Assembly: GCF_023534745.1 (NCBI RefSeq)
Contig: NZ_JAMHJQ010000012.1
Span: 185,640-249,639 of the forward strand
Length of the DNA: 64,000 bases
From: Streptomyces sp. 35G-GA-8
GTDB lineage: Bacteria; Actinomycetota; Actinomycetes; Streptomycetales; Streptomycetaceae
Direction of reading: 5' to 3'
The notes beneath the pieces were generated by a model. That model made no database searches. It saw nothing but the letters and a program-made list of their open reading frames with translations, and had not been told where the DNA came from. This document shows positions 26,910-34,863 of this stretch, one piece after another. A program made the translations under genes and the position numbers. Position 1 is the stretch's first letter; each line of letters starts with the position of its first letter.

Positions 26910-27012
26910 GGGAAGCACCAGGGGGTTAAAGAACAAGCTGAGTAGCTGTGCGGAGGCCTGTTGGGTAGCTTTGCCCATCCACCGTGCGAACCGCTCCGGT
27001 TGGATCAGGATT

Positions 27013-27357
27013 ATGAAAACCAGCCTCCCCGCCGCTCCTGCCACTCCTGAGCTCACCGCCGACGGCGGACGGCGGCTCCGCGCGTGGTCCACCATCTCGG
27101 CCATCCTTCTGCTGCCCGCGACGATCCTGGCCGGAATCCTCGCACTCACCGGCGAGAACGTGTCCAGCTGCATCGCCTACAACGAGAACTGCGGTACCAC
27201 CCCGGGCTGGGTGTACGAGGGAAGTCTCCTGATCACCGGCATCGCCTGGGTGGTCGTTCTCTGCCCTGGACATGGCGCCGTGCGCAGGACCGCGCTCTGG
27301 ATCCAGCTCGGCGCCCAGTGCACCTTCCTAGCGGCGGTCCTCACCATCTTCTGGTAA
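27013..27357 (+). CDS. Small integral membrane protein, function unknown
   Basis: 114 residues with three hydrophobic helices (WSTISAILLLPATILAGILA; VYEGSLLITGIAWVVVLCPG; LWIQLGAQCTFLAAVLTIFW). An extracytoplasmic loop contains two cysteines (SSCIAYNENCGTTPG) that could form a disulfide. The ATG at 27013 is chosen because AGGA lies 4 bp before it and the membrane topology begins soon after; the longer upstream frame lacks natural composition. No family recognised. Confidence 0.65.
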   Translation: MKTSLPAAPATPELTADGGRRLRAWSTISAILLLPATILAGILALTGENVSSCIAYNENCGTTPGWVYEGSLLITGIAWVVVLCPGHGAVRRTALWIQLGAQCTFLAAVLTIFW

Positions 27358-27529
27358 GACACAGCACTTCGAGCTCCGATGCGCTGTACACACCGCGCGC
27401 GGAAGTCCTGAAGCGAGGCGTTGCTGTGACGATGTCCGTCGCCTACTCCGCGACGTGGTTGAGGCACAGAACCATGCCCCCGTTTCACGACCGGTGCCGT
27501 TGGGAGAGCACCAAAGCTACGGTGGGCCG

Positions 27530-28114
27530 ATGCCACTGATGCCACACCGTGCCGCGCTCCTCATCATCGACATGCAGGAGGAGATGATGCCCATCATGCA
27601 CCTCCCTGACCGAACCATCGAAACCATCGCGGGTCTCAGCTTTCGGGCCCGTGCTTCGAACGTTCCCGTCATCACAGTTCGACAACAAGGATGCGGCGAC
27701 GCCCTGCCTGAACTCGCGCCGCGGGACGGAGAGCTGGTGGTCACGAAGACCTCCGCTGACGCCTTCTTGGACACCGATCTCGATGAGGCGCTGGTCCGCC
27801 TCGGCGTGACCGAGGTCCTGGTCACCGGTTTTGCCACGGAGAACTGCGTGGAAACGACGGCACGCCAGGCACTCAGCCATGGCTACGACCTGGTCCTCGT
27901 GGCGGACGGACACACCACATCCGTTCGCACTCAGCCGACAGACTTCGCCCTGCCGGACCAGTCAATCGCCCATCACAACGAAATCTACCGGCACATCGAC
28001 TTTCCTGATCGCAGTGTTCGGGTCCTGACTGCCGTCGAGCTCGACTTCATGGCACCGAAGCCGGATACACACCAGGGCACCAGGGGTAAGGCCGGGGACG
28101 TCCGCCGCGTGTGA
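27530..28114 (+). CDS. Isochorismatase-family cysteine hydrolase
   Basis: 194 residues from ATG 27530 (MPLMPHRAALLIIDMQEEMM). The catalytic triad of the family is complete: D14 in LLIIDMQ, K73 in VVTKTSADAF, and C106 in ATENCVETTARQA, with the usual non-proline cis-peptide region before Cys. Members hydrolyse amides such as nicotinamide, N-carbamoyl compounds or isochorismate; the particular substrate is not evident. It acts in the cytosol. It overlaps the next small frame by 4 bp (GTGTGA), which suggests translational coupling if that gene is real. Confidence 0.88.
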   Translation: MPLMPHRAALLIIDMQEEMMPIMHLPDRTIETIAGLSFRARASNVPVITVRQQGCGDALPELAPRDGELVVTKTSADAFLDTDLDEALVRLGVTEVLVTGFATENCVETTARQALSHGYDLVLVADGHTTSVRTQPTDFALPDQSIAHHNEIYRHIDFPDRSVRVLTAVELDFMAPKPDTHQGTRGKAGDVRRV

Positions 28115-28437
28115 CCGTCACGCTCCCGGGGGGCCGCACTGTCGAAGCCCGCCTGCCGACTCGCGGGCGGGACACCGACGGATGGTGGCGCCAGTTACCA
28201 GGTTTCAATCGACTCGGGGCACCCCGCACCGACGGCGCCTTGCTCCTCCATCGGGCCGGCCGCGGGGTGGCCGAGGGACGCCTCACTCCGGCCGACGCCA
28301 CCCTCGGCGGCCTGCTGCTCGGTGGTGCCCTGCTCCCGCGCGGGTCGGCCGACCAGAACGCCGTCGCTTCGTACGGCCGGCCGACATCGCGCTCGACTCG
28401 TCGAGGTCCGTGTCCAGAAGCAGGGATGCCGGCCTGA
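28111..28437 (+). CDS. Hypothetical small protein coupled to the isochorismatase-type gene
   Basis: 108 residues from GTG 28111, overlapping the preceding stop by 4 bp. The first 90 residues (VTVTLPGGRTVEARLPTRGR; RTDGALLLHRAGRGVAEGRL TPADATLGGLLLGG) have natural composition and G/C-ending codons. The last 20 are arginine-rich and look as though the frame has slipped. It could be a truncated gene. No family recognised. Confidence 0.4.
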   Translation: MTVTLPGGRTVEARLPTRGRDTDGWWRQLPGFNRLGAPRTDGALLLHRAGRGVAEGRLTPADATLGGLLLGGALLPRGSADQNAVASYGRPTSRSTRRGPCPEAGMPA

Positions 28438-28481
28438 ACGGCACCTCAGGGGGAAGTGCCGCGGCTCTGTCGGAGCGGGGC

Positions 28482-29456
28482 TCAGTAGCCGCCGCCGAAG
28501 CCTCCGCTGAACCCGCCGCCGTATCCACCACCGCCGAAGTCCCCTCCGATGCCTCCGTAGTCGCTGCCGGAGTGGCCGTACGCACGGCCCGGGCCGTCCG
28601 GAGGATGCGGGGACGGGGGCGGCGAGGGCGGCGGCACCTGCCGGGAGGAGTGCCAGTGGCGCGCGGTGACGGTCGCCCACCAGACCTCGAACGGCACGGG
28701 GTCGTCCGGGGTCGAGCACTCCGCCACCACGCGATCCATCGCCGCCTGTTCCCACCGGACGTCCGTCAGGTCCAGCTCGTCCCGTAGCCCGAGCAGCTTT
28801 CGCTCCAGACTCCGCGCCGTCAACGGTCGCTCGGACCGCCGTGAGGAGGCCGGCAGCGGCTGCCCGGCGCGCACGTCATGCCGGCCAACCCGGATCTCCG
28901 TCGCGCCTCGCGCCTCGTCCTCGACGACCGCCCACTCCCAGACCCTCCGCCGCGCCAGCTCATAGCAGCGGGCCTTGCGTGCTGCCGCAAGGGCCTTGGC
29001 GGCCTGTCGTCGTGCCTTTTCCTCTGCCCGTTCAGCCTCCCAGCGGCGCTCGCGCTCCTCCCGATCCCGGCGTGCCTGCTCCTCCTCGACGGCCAAACGG
29101 CGCTCGATCTCCGCACGTACCGGCGCGTAGTCCTCCTCGGCGGCTGCCATCGCCTCGTGGAACCGCCCCGCCGCTCGCTCCTTCCTGCGCCGCGCGCCCG
29201 GCAGGCGGCGGGCTCTCCCCCGGACGACCTCCCCATACGCGTTCTCCGCTTCCCCGACTGCGCCGTAGAACCGGTCCGCGGCCGCCCGCCACTCGGCCTG
29301 CTCGGCCGAAGTGCCCCGGACGGCATTCCAGCCGAGCATGCCCCCGTGCGAGCGCCCGACGTGGTAGTACGAGCACCCTGTCCCCCTCAACGGCCCGGGA
29401 AAGAACGTCGAATTCGACACCCCGATCACCACGAGCCGCTGCCCGTCGTCGAGCAT
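28482..29456 (-). CDS. Coiled-coil protein with glycine/tyrosine-rich C-terminal tail
   Basis: 324 residues. After a short N-terminal domain (VVIGVSNSTFFPGPLRGTGC SYYHVGRSHGG) comes a long charged coiled coil (about 75-160, AEEDYAPVRAEIERRLAVEE, REERERRWEAERAEEKARR). A mixed domain (EWAVVEDEARGATEIRVGRH; FEVWWATVTARHW) follows, then a Pro-rich linker, and the tail YGGIGGDFGGGGYGGGFSGG ending FGGGY. There is no signal peptide. Similar low-complexity Gly tails end several Streptomyces proteins of unknown role. Function unknown; a structural or scaffold role is possible. Confidence 0.7.
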   Translation of the reverse strand: MLDDGQRLVVIGVSNSTFFPGPLRGTGCSYYHVGRSHGGMLGWNAVRGTSAEQAEWRAAADRFYGAVGEAENAYGEVVRGRARRLPGARRRKERAAGRFHEAMAAAEEDYAPVRAEIERRLAVEEEQARRDREERERRWEAERAEEKARRQAAKALAAARKARCYELARRRVWEWAVVEDEARGATEIRVGRHDVRAGQPLPASSRRSERPLTARSLERKLLGLRDELDLTDVRWEQAAMDRVVAECSTPDDPVPFEVWWATVTARHWHSSRQVPPPSPPPSPHPPDGPGRAYGHSGSDYGGIGGDFGGGGYGGGFSGGFGGGY

Positions 29457-30121
29457 GAGGCGACCACCTCCCCTCCGTCCAGGATCCGCCCCACTGGCCC
29501 GAGGAGGGAACAGCGCGGCAAAGCGAGTTCGGCTGAGGCAAAGCTTCCGATGGCGGGGTTGGTGCAGCAGCGCGGCGGAGGAGAGGTTCCGGGCGCCCAG
29601 CAGCAGGAGGATCGCTGCCCCCGCGTAAGGACCGTCACAACGGCCCTCCGGCCGGCGGACGTACGAGCCGGAGTGGGCTGAGGCGTTGGATGCCGCGCTC
29701 CTGGAGGGACGGGATCCGGGGCTCGATCACGGCTCTCTCCGCCTACCGACGGCATGGGTGCCGATGCCCGGAATGCCGTGAGGCGTTGGCCAACTCACGG
29801 GGCCCGCGCGCCTGACCATGCCGTGATCACCTCATGCGGGTCACCGTCAACAGCCGGTGACGTCCATTGCTCACCAGCACCTCCACCACCAACCGCGCAC
29901 ACCCGCCCGCGATAGCAAAGGAACCGGTGGCCGGTGCTGCTGATCGGCACCTCGGCGTGGGAGGAGTTCGCTGGTGTGGCAGGGTTGGCCGATTTGATGT
30001 GAAAAGACGATCTATTTGGATCTACTACCGACGCCATGATCGGCACTCTTAGTATCTGCATGGCTACCCGGCGCCGGAGTCGCTGTCCTGTCAACCACCA
30101 TGTCCTGACGGAGATTTCAGC
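29457..30121. other. Gene-poor region including one relic and the SGNH promoter
   Basis: Apart from the CRC-motif relic at 29701-29815, I see no gene. The segment 29990-30060 is A/T-richer than its surroundings and probably carries the promoter of the secreted SGNH hydrolase at 30122. Confidence 0.5.
29701..29815 (+). pseudogene. Relic of a small protein with a CRCxxCR motif
   Basis: One frame reads LEGRDPGLDHGSL, the next reads SAYRRHGCRCPECREALANS RGPRA and a stop at 29813-29815. Together they give HGSLSAYRRHGCRCPECREA, a cysteine motif (HG...Y...GCRCxxCRxA) frequent in short actinobacterial and phage-associated proteins. A one- or two-base indel in the CTCTCTC run near 29735 separates the halves. 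Confidence 0.5.
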
Positions 30122-31099
30122 ATGCCCCGATTTCGTAAGAAGCTGGCGGGAGCCGCAGCGGTTGCGGCTCTCTGCCTGCTCGGTGCCGGCACATCAGCGT
30201 CCGCCCCGGCCGCCGCAGCGGCAAGCAGCTTGCAGTGGGTCGCGCTCGGTGACTCCTACACCGCCGGCGCCATCCCCGCGGCGGGCGACACCTTCGAGTA
30301 CCCCCGCGACGGCTGTCAGCGCACCACCGAGTCCTACCCCGAGATCATCAGGCGGGACTTTGGCTCGCTGGTCCACCTGCGCAATGTCAGCTGCGGCAGC
30401 GCGACCATCGCCAACGTCTACCGCGAAGAGCAGACGCCGACCGGCTACGAGCTCCACATCCCCGGCTTGATCGACCAGAGCGACCCCGACTACCCCTTCG
30501 CGCCCGTCCCCCCGCAGATCGACGCCCTGTCCCCCAGCACCGACCTGGTCAGCGTGGGGGTCGGCGGCAACAGCCTCGGCTTCGGTGAACTCCTCGGCAA
30601 GTGCATCGAGCTCGGCCCCACGGGATCCGTCGGCTCCAGCCCCTGCAAGGACCACTTCGAGGCCGGCATGCCGGCCCGCCTTGAGACTGTCCGTCGCGAG
30701 TACGACCAGATGCTGACGGCGATCCACGCGAAGGCTCCCTTCGCCAAGGTCATCACCGTCGGCTACCCGACGGTCATCCCCGACGACCCCGCCAACTGCC
30801 TGTACAGCAACCCTCTGCAGTTCTCCACCACCCGACACGCGGACCTGAACTGGCTGCGGGAATCGGCTCTTGAGCCGCTCAACGCCATCATCCAGCAGGT
30901 CACCGCCGCGCACGGCGACCGTTACGTCGACATCTACTCGTCCAGCAAGGGCCACAGCGTCTGCGCTCCCGGCCAGGAGAAGTGGACGGAAGGCATCCTG
31001 CAGCGCCTCCAGCCCCCGACCTGGGCCCTCGTCCACCCCAACGCCCGTGGCCATGCCAACGCCGCCGCACAGGTCGAGGACGCCATCCTCGGCGGCTGA
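30122..31099 (+). CDS. Secreted SGNH/GDSL hydrolase
   Basis: 325 residues with a signal peptide (KKLAGAAAVAALCLLGAGTS, cleavage near AAA-AS). Block I is LGDSYTAG with nucleophile S45, and block III is GVGGNSLGFG. The C-terminal block is WALVHPNARGH with H305 as the probable catalytic histidine. No Asp lies three residues before that His, so a Ser-His dyad assisted by a backbone carbonyl, as known in a Streptomyces scabies esterase of this family, is likely. Six or more cysteines suggest disulfides. It would hydrolyse lipids or other esters outside the cell. A terminator follows. Confidence 0.9.
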   Translation: MPRFRKKLAGAAAVAALCLLGAGTSASAPAAAAASSLQWVALGDSYTAGAIPAAGDTFEYPRDGCQRTTESYPEIIRRDFGSLVHLRNVSCGSATIANVYREEQTPTGYELHIPGLIDQSDPDYPFAPVPPQIDALSPSTDLVSVGVGGNSLGFGELLGKCIELGPTGSVGSSPCKDHFEAGMPARLETVRREYDQMLTAIHAKAPFAKVITVGYPTVIPDDPANCLYSNPLQFSTTRHADLNWLRESALEPLNAIIQQVTAAHGDRYVDIYSSSKGHSVCAPGQEKWTEGILQRLQPPTWALVHPNARGHANAAAQVEDAILGG

Positions 31100-31122
31100 C
31101 CGTCGTACGCCGGACAGCTTGA

Positions 31123-31161
31123 GGCGTCCGCCGCACCCTCCGGGGGGTTGCGGCGGACGCC
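31123..31161 (+). terminator. Terminator hairpin after the SGNH hydrolase
   Basis: A 13-bp perfect stem (31123-31135 and 31149-31161) with a 13-base loop begins 24 bp after the stop codon and is followed by a short T-containing stretch (gtttcatctt). Confidence 0.8.
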
Positions 31162-31204
31162 GCGTTTCATCTTGTAGGTCTGCTGGACCTCGCCGCCGAG
31201 ATGG

Positions 31205-31648
31205 ATGGGCCGATCAGAGGAGCTCGATCTGGGCGAGACGTTCGACGCGGTGATGCTCGCGTCGTTCCTCGTGCACGTCGGAGACGTCGAAGTGCGGCGG
31301 GCGCTGCTGCGTACCTGCGTACGGCACCTCGCGGTGGGCGGCTGCGTGCTGATCCAACGGGAGGGTGCGGACTGGCACACGAACCTGCCGCGTGAGCGTG
31401 TCGATCCCAGCGGTTACACGGTGCGGATCGTGTCGTCGGAGCCGACTGGTGATGGGGCGAACTCGGTGCACGCGGAGTGCGCGTTTCCGGACGCCACGTG
31501 GACCCAGACGTTCGTGTCCCGGCCGCTGACGAAGGAGCAGTTCGAGGATGCTCTCGCAGAGGTGGGTCTGAAGGTGGATACGTACCTCACGGAAGACCGG
31601 ACATGGGTGCGGTCGAGTCTCGCGGCCTGGGTCGTGTCTTCAAAGTAG
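31205..31648 (+). pseudogene. Truncated SAM-dependent methyltransferase, 3' end replaced by a mobile element
   Basis: 147 residues covering only the C-terminal two thirds of a class I methyltransferase: FDAVMLASFLVHVGDVEVRR (motif II/post region), RTCVRHLAVGGCVLIQREGA (motif III), then SVHAECAFPDATWTQTFVSR and EEQF-like end helices. The SAM-binding GxGxG N-terminus is absent. The last residues (AWVVSSK) are encoded by the terminal repeat of the element at 31625-31808, so the natural end is also gone. Not expected to be functional. Confidence 0.75.
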
Positions 31649-31808
31649 CGCCGTCCGCCCGTAGGGCGGGCCTGGCGGCGTCCGGTGCGTGCGATCGCAA
31701 GGCGGAGGGTCTCCCCAGTACTGGACGTACTGGGGTGATCCGACAACGCGGCGAGCGTGCGTGCCGGGCGTCGCCGGGCAGGCGGGACTTTGAAGACACG
31801 ACCCAGGC
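31625..31808. mobile_element. MITE-like element with 22-bp perfect terminal inverted repeats
   Basis: The 22-bp ends (31625-31646 and 31787-31808) are exact inverted copies with core GTCGTGTCTTCAAAGT. The 184-bp interior has no transposase frame. It contains a perfect palindrome (arms 31713-31721 and 31727-31735) and a GCCC-gta-GGGC hairpin near 31667. It forms the end of a methyltransferase relic. No clear target-site duplication was found. It is probably a non-autonomous derivative of an insertion sequence mobilised in trans. Confidence 0.8.
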
Positions 31809-32191
31809 GCATGTCGCGCCGCGGATCGGTTTCGTCATGGAAGCCCGTAGGGGACGGGAAGAGCAGGTCCAGCCAGCTCGCCGGCGGCGGGCTTCAACTC
31901 GTCCGGCGGAACGAAGCAAGGGATGATCACGGCGAGAGCCGCAAGCAACCGTTTTCGGTGGTCGACCACCCGGTGGGCACCGGCCGTGCTCGCCGACGCG
32001 GCCTTGGCGGGCCCTGACCAACAGCGCCCAGTACCTGTTCGAACCACTACGCCGGACGATCCAGTCGTTCGTCCCGGTGCCCCGACACACCCCCACGGAT
32101 TCGTCAGGTTGGACGAACAGTGGTCGCCGGTCCCCTCCTAGGGTCTGGGGCGACAGCAGGTGCTCCAGCGCGTTGTTGAGGAGATGAAGGC
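31809..32191. other. Region without a recognisable gene
   Basis: Between the mobile element and the D-aminoacylase relic, all frames are short or arginine/proline-rich. No promoter-like or repeat structure stands out. Confidence 0.4.
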
Positions 32192-32578
32192 ATGCAGACA
32201 CTCTTGCGCGGCGGCCGTGTCATCGACCCGGAAACCGGGTTCGTTCGGCGTGGCCGACGTGGTTGTGCCGGGCGGCGTGGCCGGGGCCCTCGGCGCAGGG
32301 CTCGTCGCACCGCCGGGGTGTGCGGCCCCCGGCATGACGGGGCGGGTCGTCGGTCCGGGGTTCGACGACCCGCGCGGAGCCATGTGCACTCGGTCGCGGG
32401 GCAGCGGCTCCAGGCCATGGACGGCGTGACGACGGCGTTGGATCGCTCGCGGCGCTCCGGCTCCCGGGTGACCGTCGAGGTGTATCCGTACGGAGCCGGA
32501 AGTACGGCGATCGGGGGCGCCTTCCTCGACTCCGAACGGTCGCGGATGAGGGGTGCCTGCCCCCGTCGAGCGTCGTGA
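32192..32578 (+). pseudogene. Remnant of a D-aminoacylase / N-acyl-D-amino-acid deacylase
   Basis: The ATG at 32192 starts MQTLLRGGRVIDPETG, the typical opening of amidohydrolase-family D-aminoacylases. It continues in a second frame (VADVVVPGG; GMTGRVVGPGFDD) and returns to the first (HSVAGQRLQAMDGVTTALD; VTVEVYPYGAGSTAIGGAFL). The metal-binding HxH region is missing and only about a quarter of the normal 480-540 residues remains, so there are frameshifts and large internal deletions. In related loci this enzyme frees D-amino acids from N-acyl derivatives. It lies at the head of the intact racemase/transport operon. Confidence 0.8.
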
Positions 32579-32672
32579 TGTCCGGATCCGGCGAACGTGA
32601 ACCGGTGCTCGTGGAAGTCGAGTTGCGGACCGACGCGCTTTTGGGCCGACCGCTGCGGGGTGAGCCGCGATG
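32577..32672 (+). pseudogene. Short C-terminal scrap overlapping the M20 start
   Basis: A 31-codon frame from ATG 32577 (MSGSGEREPVLVEVELRTDA LLGRPLRGEPR) ends at TGA 32670-32672, overlapping the ATG of the M20 gene by 4 bp (ATGA). The composition is natural and the overlap is of operon type, so it is probably the last part of a former upstream gene whose beginning was deleted with the D-aminoacylase. Family not recognised. Confidence 0.4.
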
Positions 32673-33863
32673 ACCGCGACAGGCGTTGACGCGGTGGTAC
32701 GGGACCTGCTCGCCGACATCGAAACCCTGGTGCGCTGCGAGTCTCCGTCGTCCGACCACGAGGCCGTCGCCCGCAGCGCGGACGTGGTGGCGGCCATCGG
32801 ACGCCGGCTGCTCGACGCCGAACCGGACCGCGTCGTGGTCGACGGGAGTACGCATCTGAGGTGGCGGCTCGGCGGGACGCCGCGCGTACTGCTGCTCGGG
32901 CACCACGACACGGTGTGGCCCATCGGCTCGCTGGAGACCCACCCGTACTCGGTCCGCGACGGCGTGCTGCGCGGGCCGGGCTGCTTCGACATGAAGGCGG
33001 GCGTCGTGATGGCGCTGCACGCCGCCGCCTCGGTCCGTGACCGGGCGGGGCTGTCGATCCTGATCACCGGCGACGAGGAGGTGGGCTCGCCGTCGTCACG
33101 GCGCCTGATCGAGGAGGAGGCGCGCGGCTGCGACGCGGTGTTCGTGCTGGAGGCGTCGGCCGACGGGGGCGCGCTGAAGTGTCGTCGCAAGGGCGTCTCC
33201 CTGTACCGGATCGACGTGGAGGGACGGGCCGCGCACGCCGGGCTCGAAGCGGAGAAGGGCGTGAACGCCGGAGTGGAGATCGCCCACCAGATTCTCGCCG
33301 TCGCCATGCTCGCCGACCCGGAACGTGGCACGAGCGTCGTTCCGACGGCCCTCTCCGCCGGTACGACGACCAACACCGTTCCCGCCCGCGCGAGCGTCGC
33401 GCTCGACGTGCGGGTGTGGGACTCGGCGGAGCAGCGGCGGGTCGACCGGTCCGTACGCGAACTGAGACCGGTACTGGCGGACGCGCGGATCCGGATCTCC
33501 GGCGGCATCAACCGCCCGCCGCTCCACGCGGAGGCGTCGTCGGGGCTGTTCGGCCTCGCCGCGTCGCTCGCCGCGTCACTCGGCCTCGGCGCGCTCACCT
33601 CCGCCGCCGTGGGGGGCGCGTCGGACGGGAACCTCACCGCCGGCCTCGGGATTCCCACCCTCGACGGACTGGGCGCCGTGGGTGGCGGGGCGCACGCGGA
33701 CGGCGAACACGTCGTCGTCGCCGAACTGCCCCGGCGTACGGCGCTGTTGGCGGCTCTGATCCAAGCCGTGATCGACGGCGCGAACGCCCACGGGACCGCC
33801 CCGGCCACCGACGCCGACACAGCCGACACAGCCGGCGCCACCGGCGCCACGTCGCCGAGGTGA
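32670..33863 (+). CDS. M20-family metallopeptidase (carboxypeptidase G2-like)
   Basis: 397 residues, cytosolic. Two-zinc M20 peptidases remove C-terminal residues from, or deacylate, N-blocked amino acids. All metal and catalytic residues are present: LLGHHDTVWP (H78, D80), CFDMKAG (D107, bridging), GDEEVGS (E136 base, E137 ligand), FVLEAS (E161) and GGGAHADGEH (H342). The dimerisation domain lies at about 180-290. The C-terminal 25 residues are an Ala/Thr/Asp tail. It overlaps the short upstream frame by 4 bp and precedes the GNAT-racemase pair, so it probably hydrolyses N-acylamino acids or dipeptides delivered by the transporter downstream. A decayed relative lies at 10733-11214. Confidence 0.9.
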   Translation: MTATGVDAVVRDLLADIETLVRCESPSSDHEAVARSADVVAAIGRRLLDAEPDRVVVDGSTHLRWRLGGTPRVLLLGHHDTVWPIGSLETHPYSVRDGVLRGPGCFDMKAGVVMALHAAASVRDRAGLSILITGDEEVGSPSSRRLIEEEARGCDAVFVLEASADGGALKCRRKGVSLYRIDVEGRAAHAGLEAEKGVNAGVEIAHQILAVAMLADPERGTSVVPTALSAGTTTNTVPARASVALDVRVWDSAEQRRVDRSVRELRPVLADARIRISGGINRPPLHAEASSGLFGLAASLAASLGLGALTSAAVGGASDGNLTAGLGIPTLDGLGAVGGGAHADGEHVVVAELPRRTALLAALIQAVIDGANAHGTAPATDADTADTAGATGATSPR

Positions 33864-33945
33864 ACCCGTGCGGCACGACGAATCCGGCGCCCTTCTGGTG
33901 CGTCACCTCGGAGACGGGCCCGGCGGGTCCGGAAAGGAGCGTCCC

Positions 33946-34863
33946 GTGACAGATCTCGCGACGAACGTGCCCAGGCTGGTCTCCCCGGCCGTGCGAGCGG
34001 AAGCGGTGGCCGCCGCGACACTGGCCGCCGCCGCGTCGAGGGTGGTGATCAGGGACCTGTCGGATGTGGCCGAACTGGCCGAGGTCGCCGGACTCTTCGG
34101 CTCGATCTGGCAGCGGGGCGCCGGTGCCGAGCCGGTGACGACGGAGCTGCTGCGGGCCATGACCTCCGCGGGCAACCCTGTCGCGGGCGCGTACGAGGAC
34201 GGTGAACTCCTGGGCGCCTGCGTCGGTTTCTTCGGCAACCCGGCGGAGGCGAGCCTGCACAGCCACATCACCGGAGTGGCGCCCCGAGGACGCGGCCGGG
34301 GTATCGGCTTCGCCCTGAAACTGCATCAGCGCGCCTGGGCGCTGCTCCACGCCGTCTCTCTCGTCACCTGGACGTTCGACCCCCTCGTTCGGCGCAACGC
34401 ACACTTCAACCTGGCCAAACTCGCCGCCCGCCCCGCGTGTTACCTGCCGGACTTCTACGGGCCGATGCGCGACGGCATCAACGGATCGGGCGAGTCCGAC
34501 CGGCTGCTGGTCCGGTGGGAGCTGGCCGACCCCGCGGTGTCGACCGCCGCGCGCGGTGAGCCTCCGCGCGTCCACATCGACGTCGATGTGGGTGTCGCGG
34601 ACATGAACGTGAACGGCGCCGCGCTCGCTCTGTCGGTCGGACTCGACGGCGGGCCGCGCACCGGCCCGACGGACGGGCCGGTCGTCCTCGTCGCCGTACC
34701 GCCCGACATCGAGGCGCTCCGGCGCACCGACCCGGGCCGGAGCCGGGCGTGGCGCCATGCGCTGAGGGAGGTGTTGAGCGGCCTGATGGCGGAGGAAGAA
34801 ACCAAGGTCGTCGGATTCGACGGCGCCGGCAGGTACGTGATCTCAAGGGAGTGGTCCACATGA
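33946..34863 (+). CDS. GNAT-superfamily protein (COG3375-like), partner of the racemase
   Basis: 305 residues from GTG 33946, which has AAGGAG 6 bp upstream; GTG 33868 is a weaker alternative. The central part has an acetyl-CoA-binding loop, HITGVAPRGRGRGIGFALKL, followed by VTWTFDPLVRRNAHFNLAKL and YLPDFYGPMRDGINGSGESD, the pattern of the COG3375 group of predicted acetyltransferases. That group is regularly found next to N-acylamino acid racemases. It ends in an ATGA overlap with the racemase, so the two are translationally coupled. It may acylate amino acids so that the racemase can act on them; this is inferred from context. Confidence 0.82.
   Translation: MTDLATNVPRLVSPAVRAEAVAAATLAAAASRVVIRDLSDVAELAEVAGLFGSIWQRGAGAEPVTTELLRAMTSAGNPVAGAYEDGELLGACVGFFGNPAEASLHSHITGVAPRGRGRGIGFALKLHQRAWALLHAVSLVTWTFDPLVRRNAHFNLAKLAARPACYLPDFYGPMRDGINGSGESDRLLVRWELADPAVSTAARGEPPRVHIDVDVGVADMNVNGAALALSVGLDGGPRTGPTDGPVVLVAVPPDIEALRRTDPGRSRAWRHALREVLSGLMAEEETKVVGFDGAGRYVISREWST

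Noticed and set aside
30194-31054. 286-codon minus-strand frame
   Set aside because: Antisense to the secreted SGNH hydrolase, which has a signal peptide and catalytic motifs.
32138-34021. 627-codon minus-strand open frame
   Set aside because: Serine/arginine/threonine-rich, lies antisense to the M20 gene with intact catalytic residues, and shows no domain.
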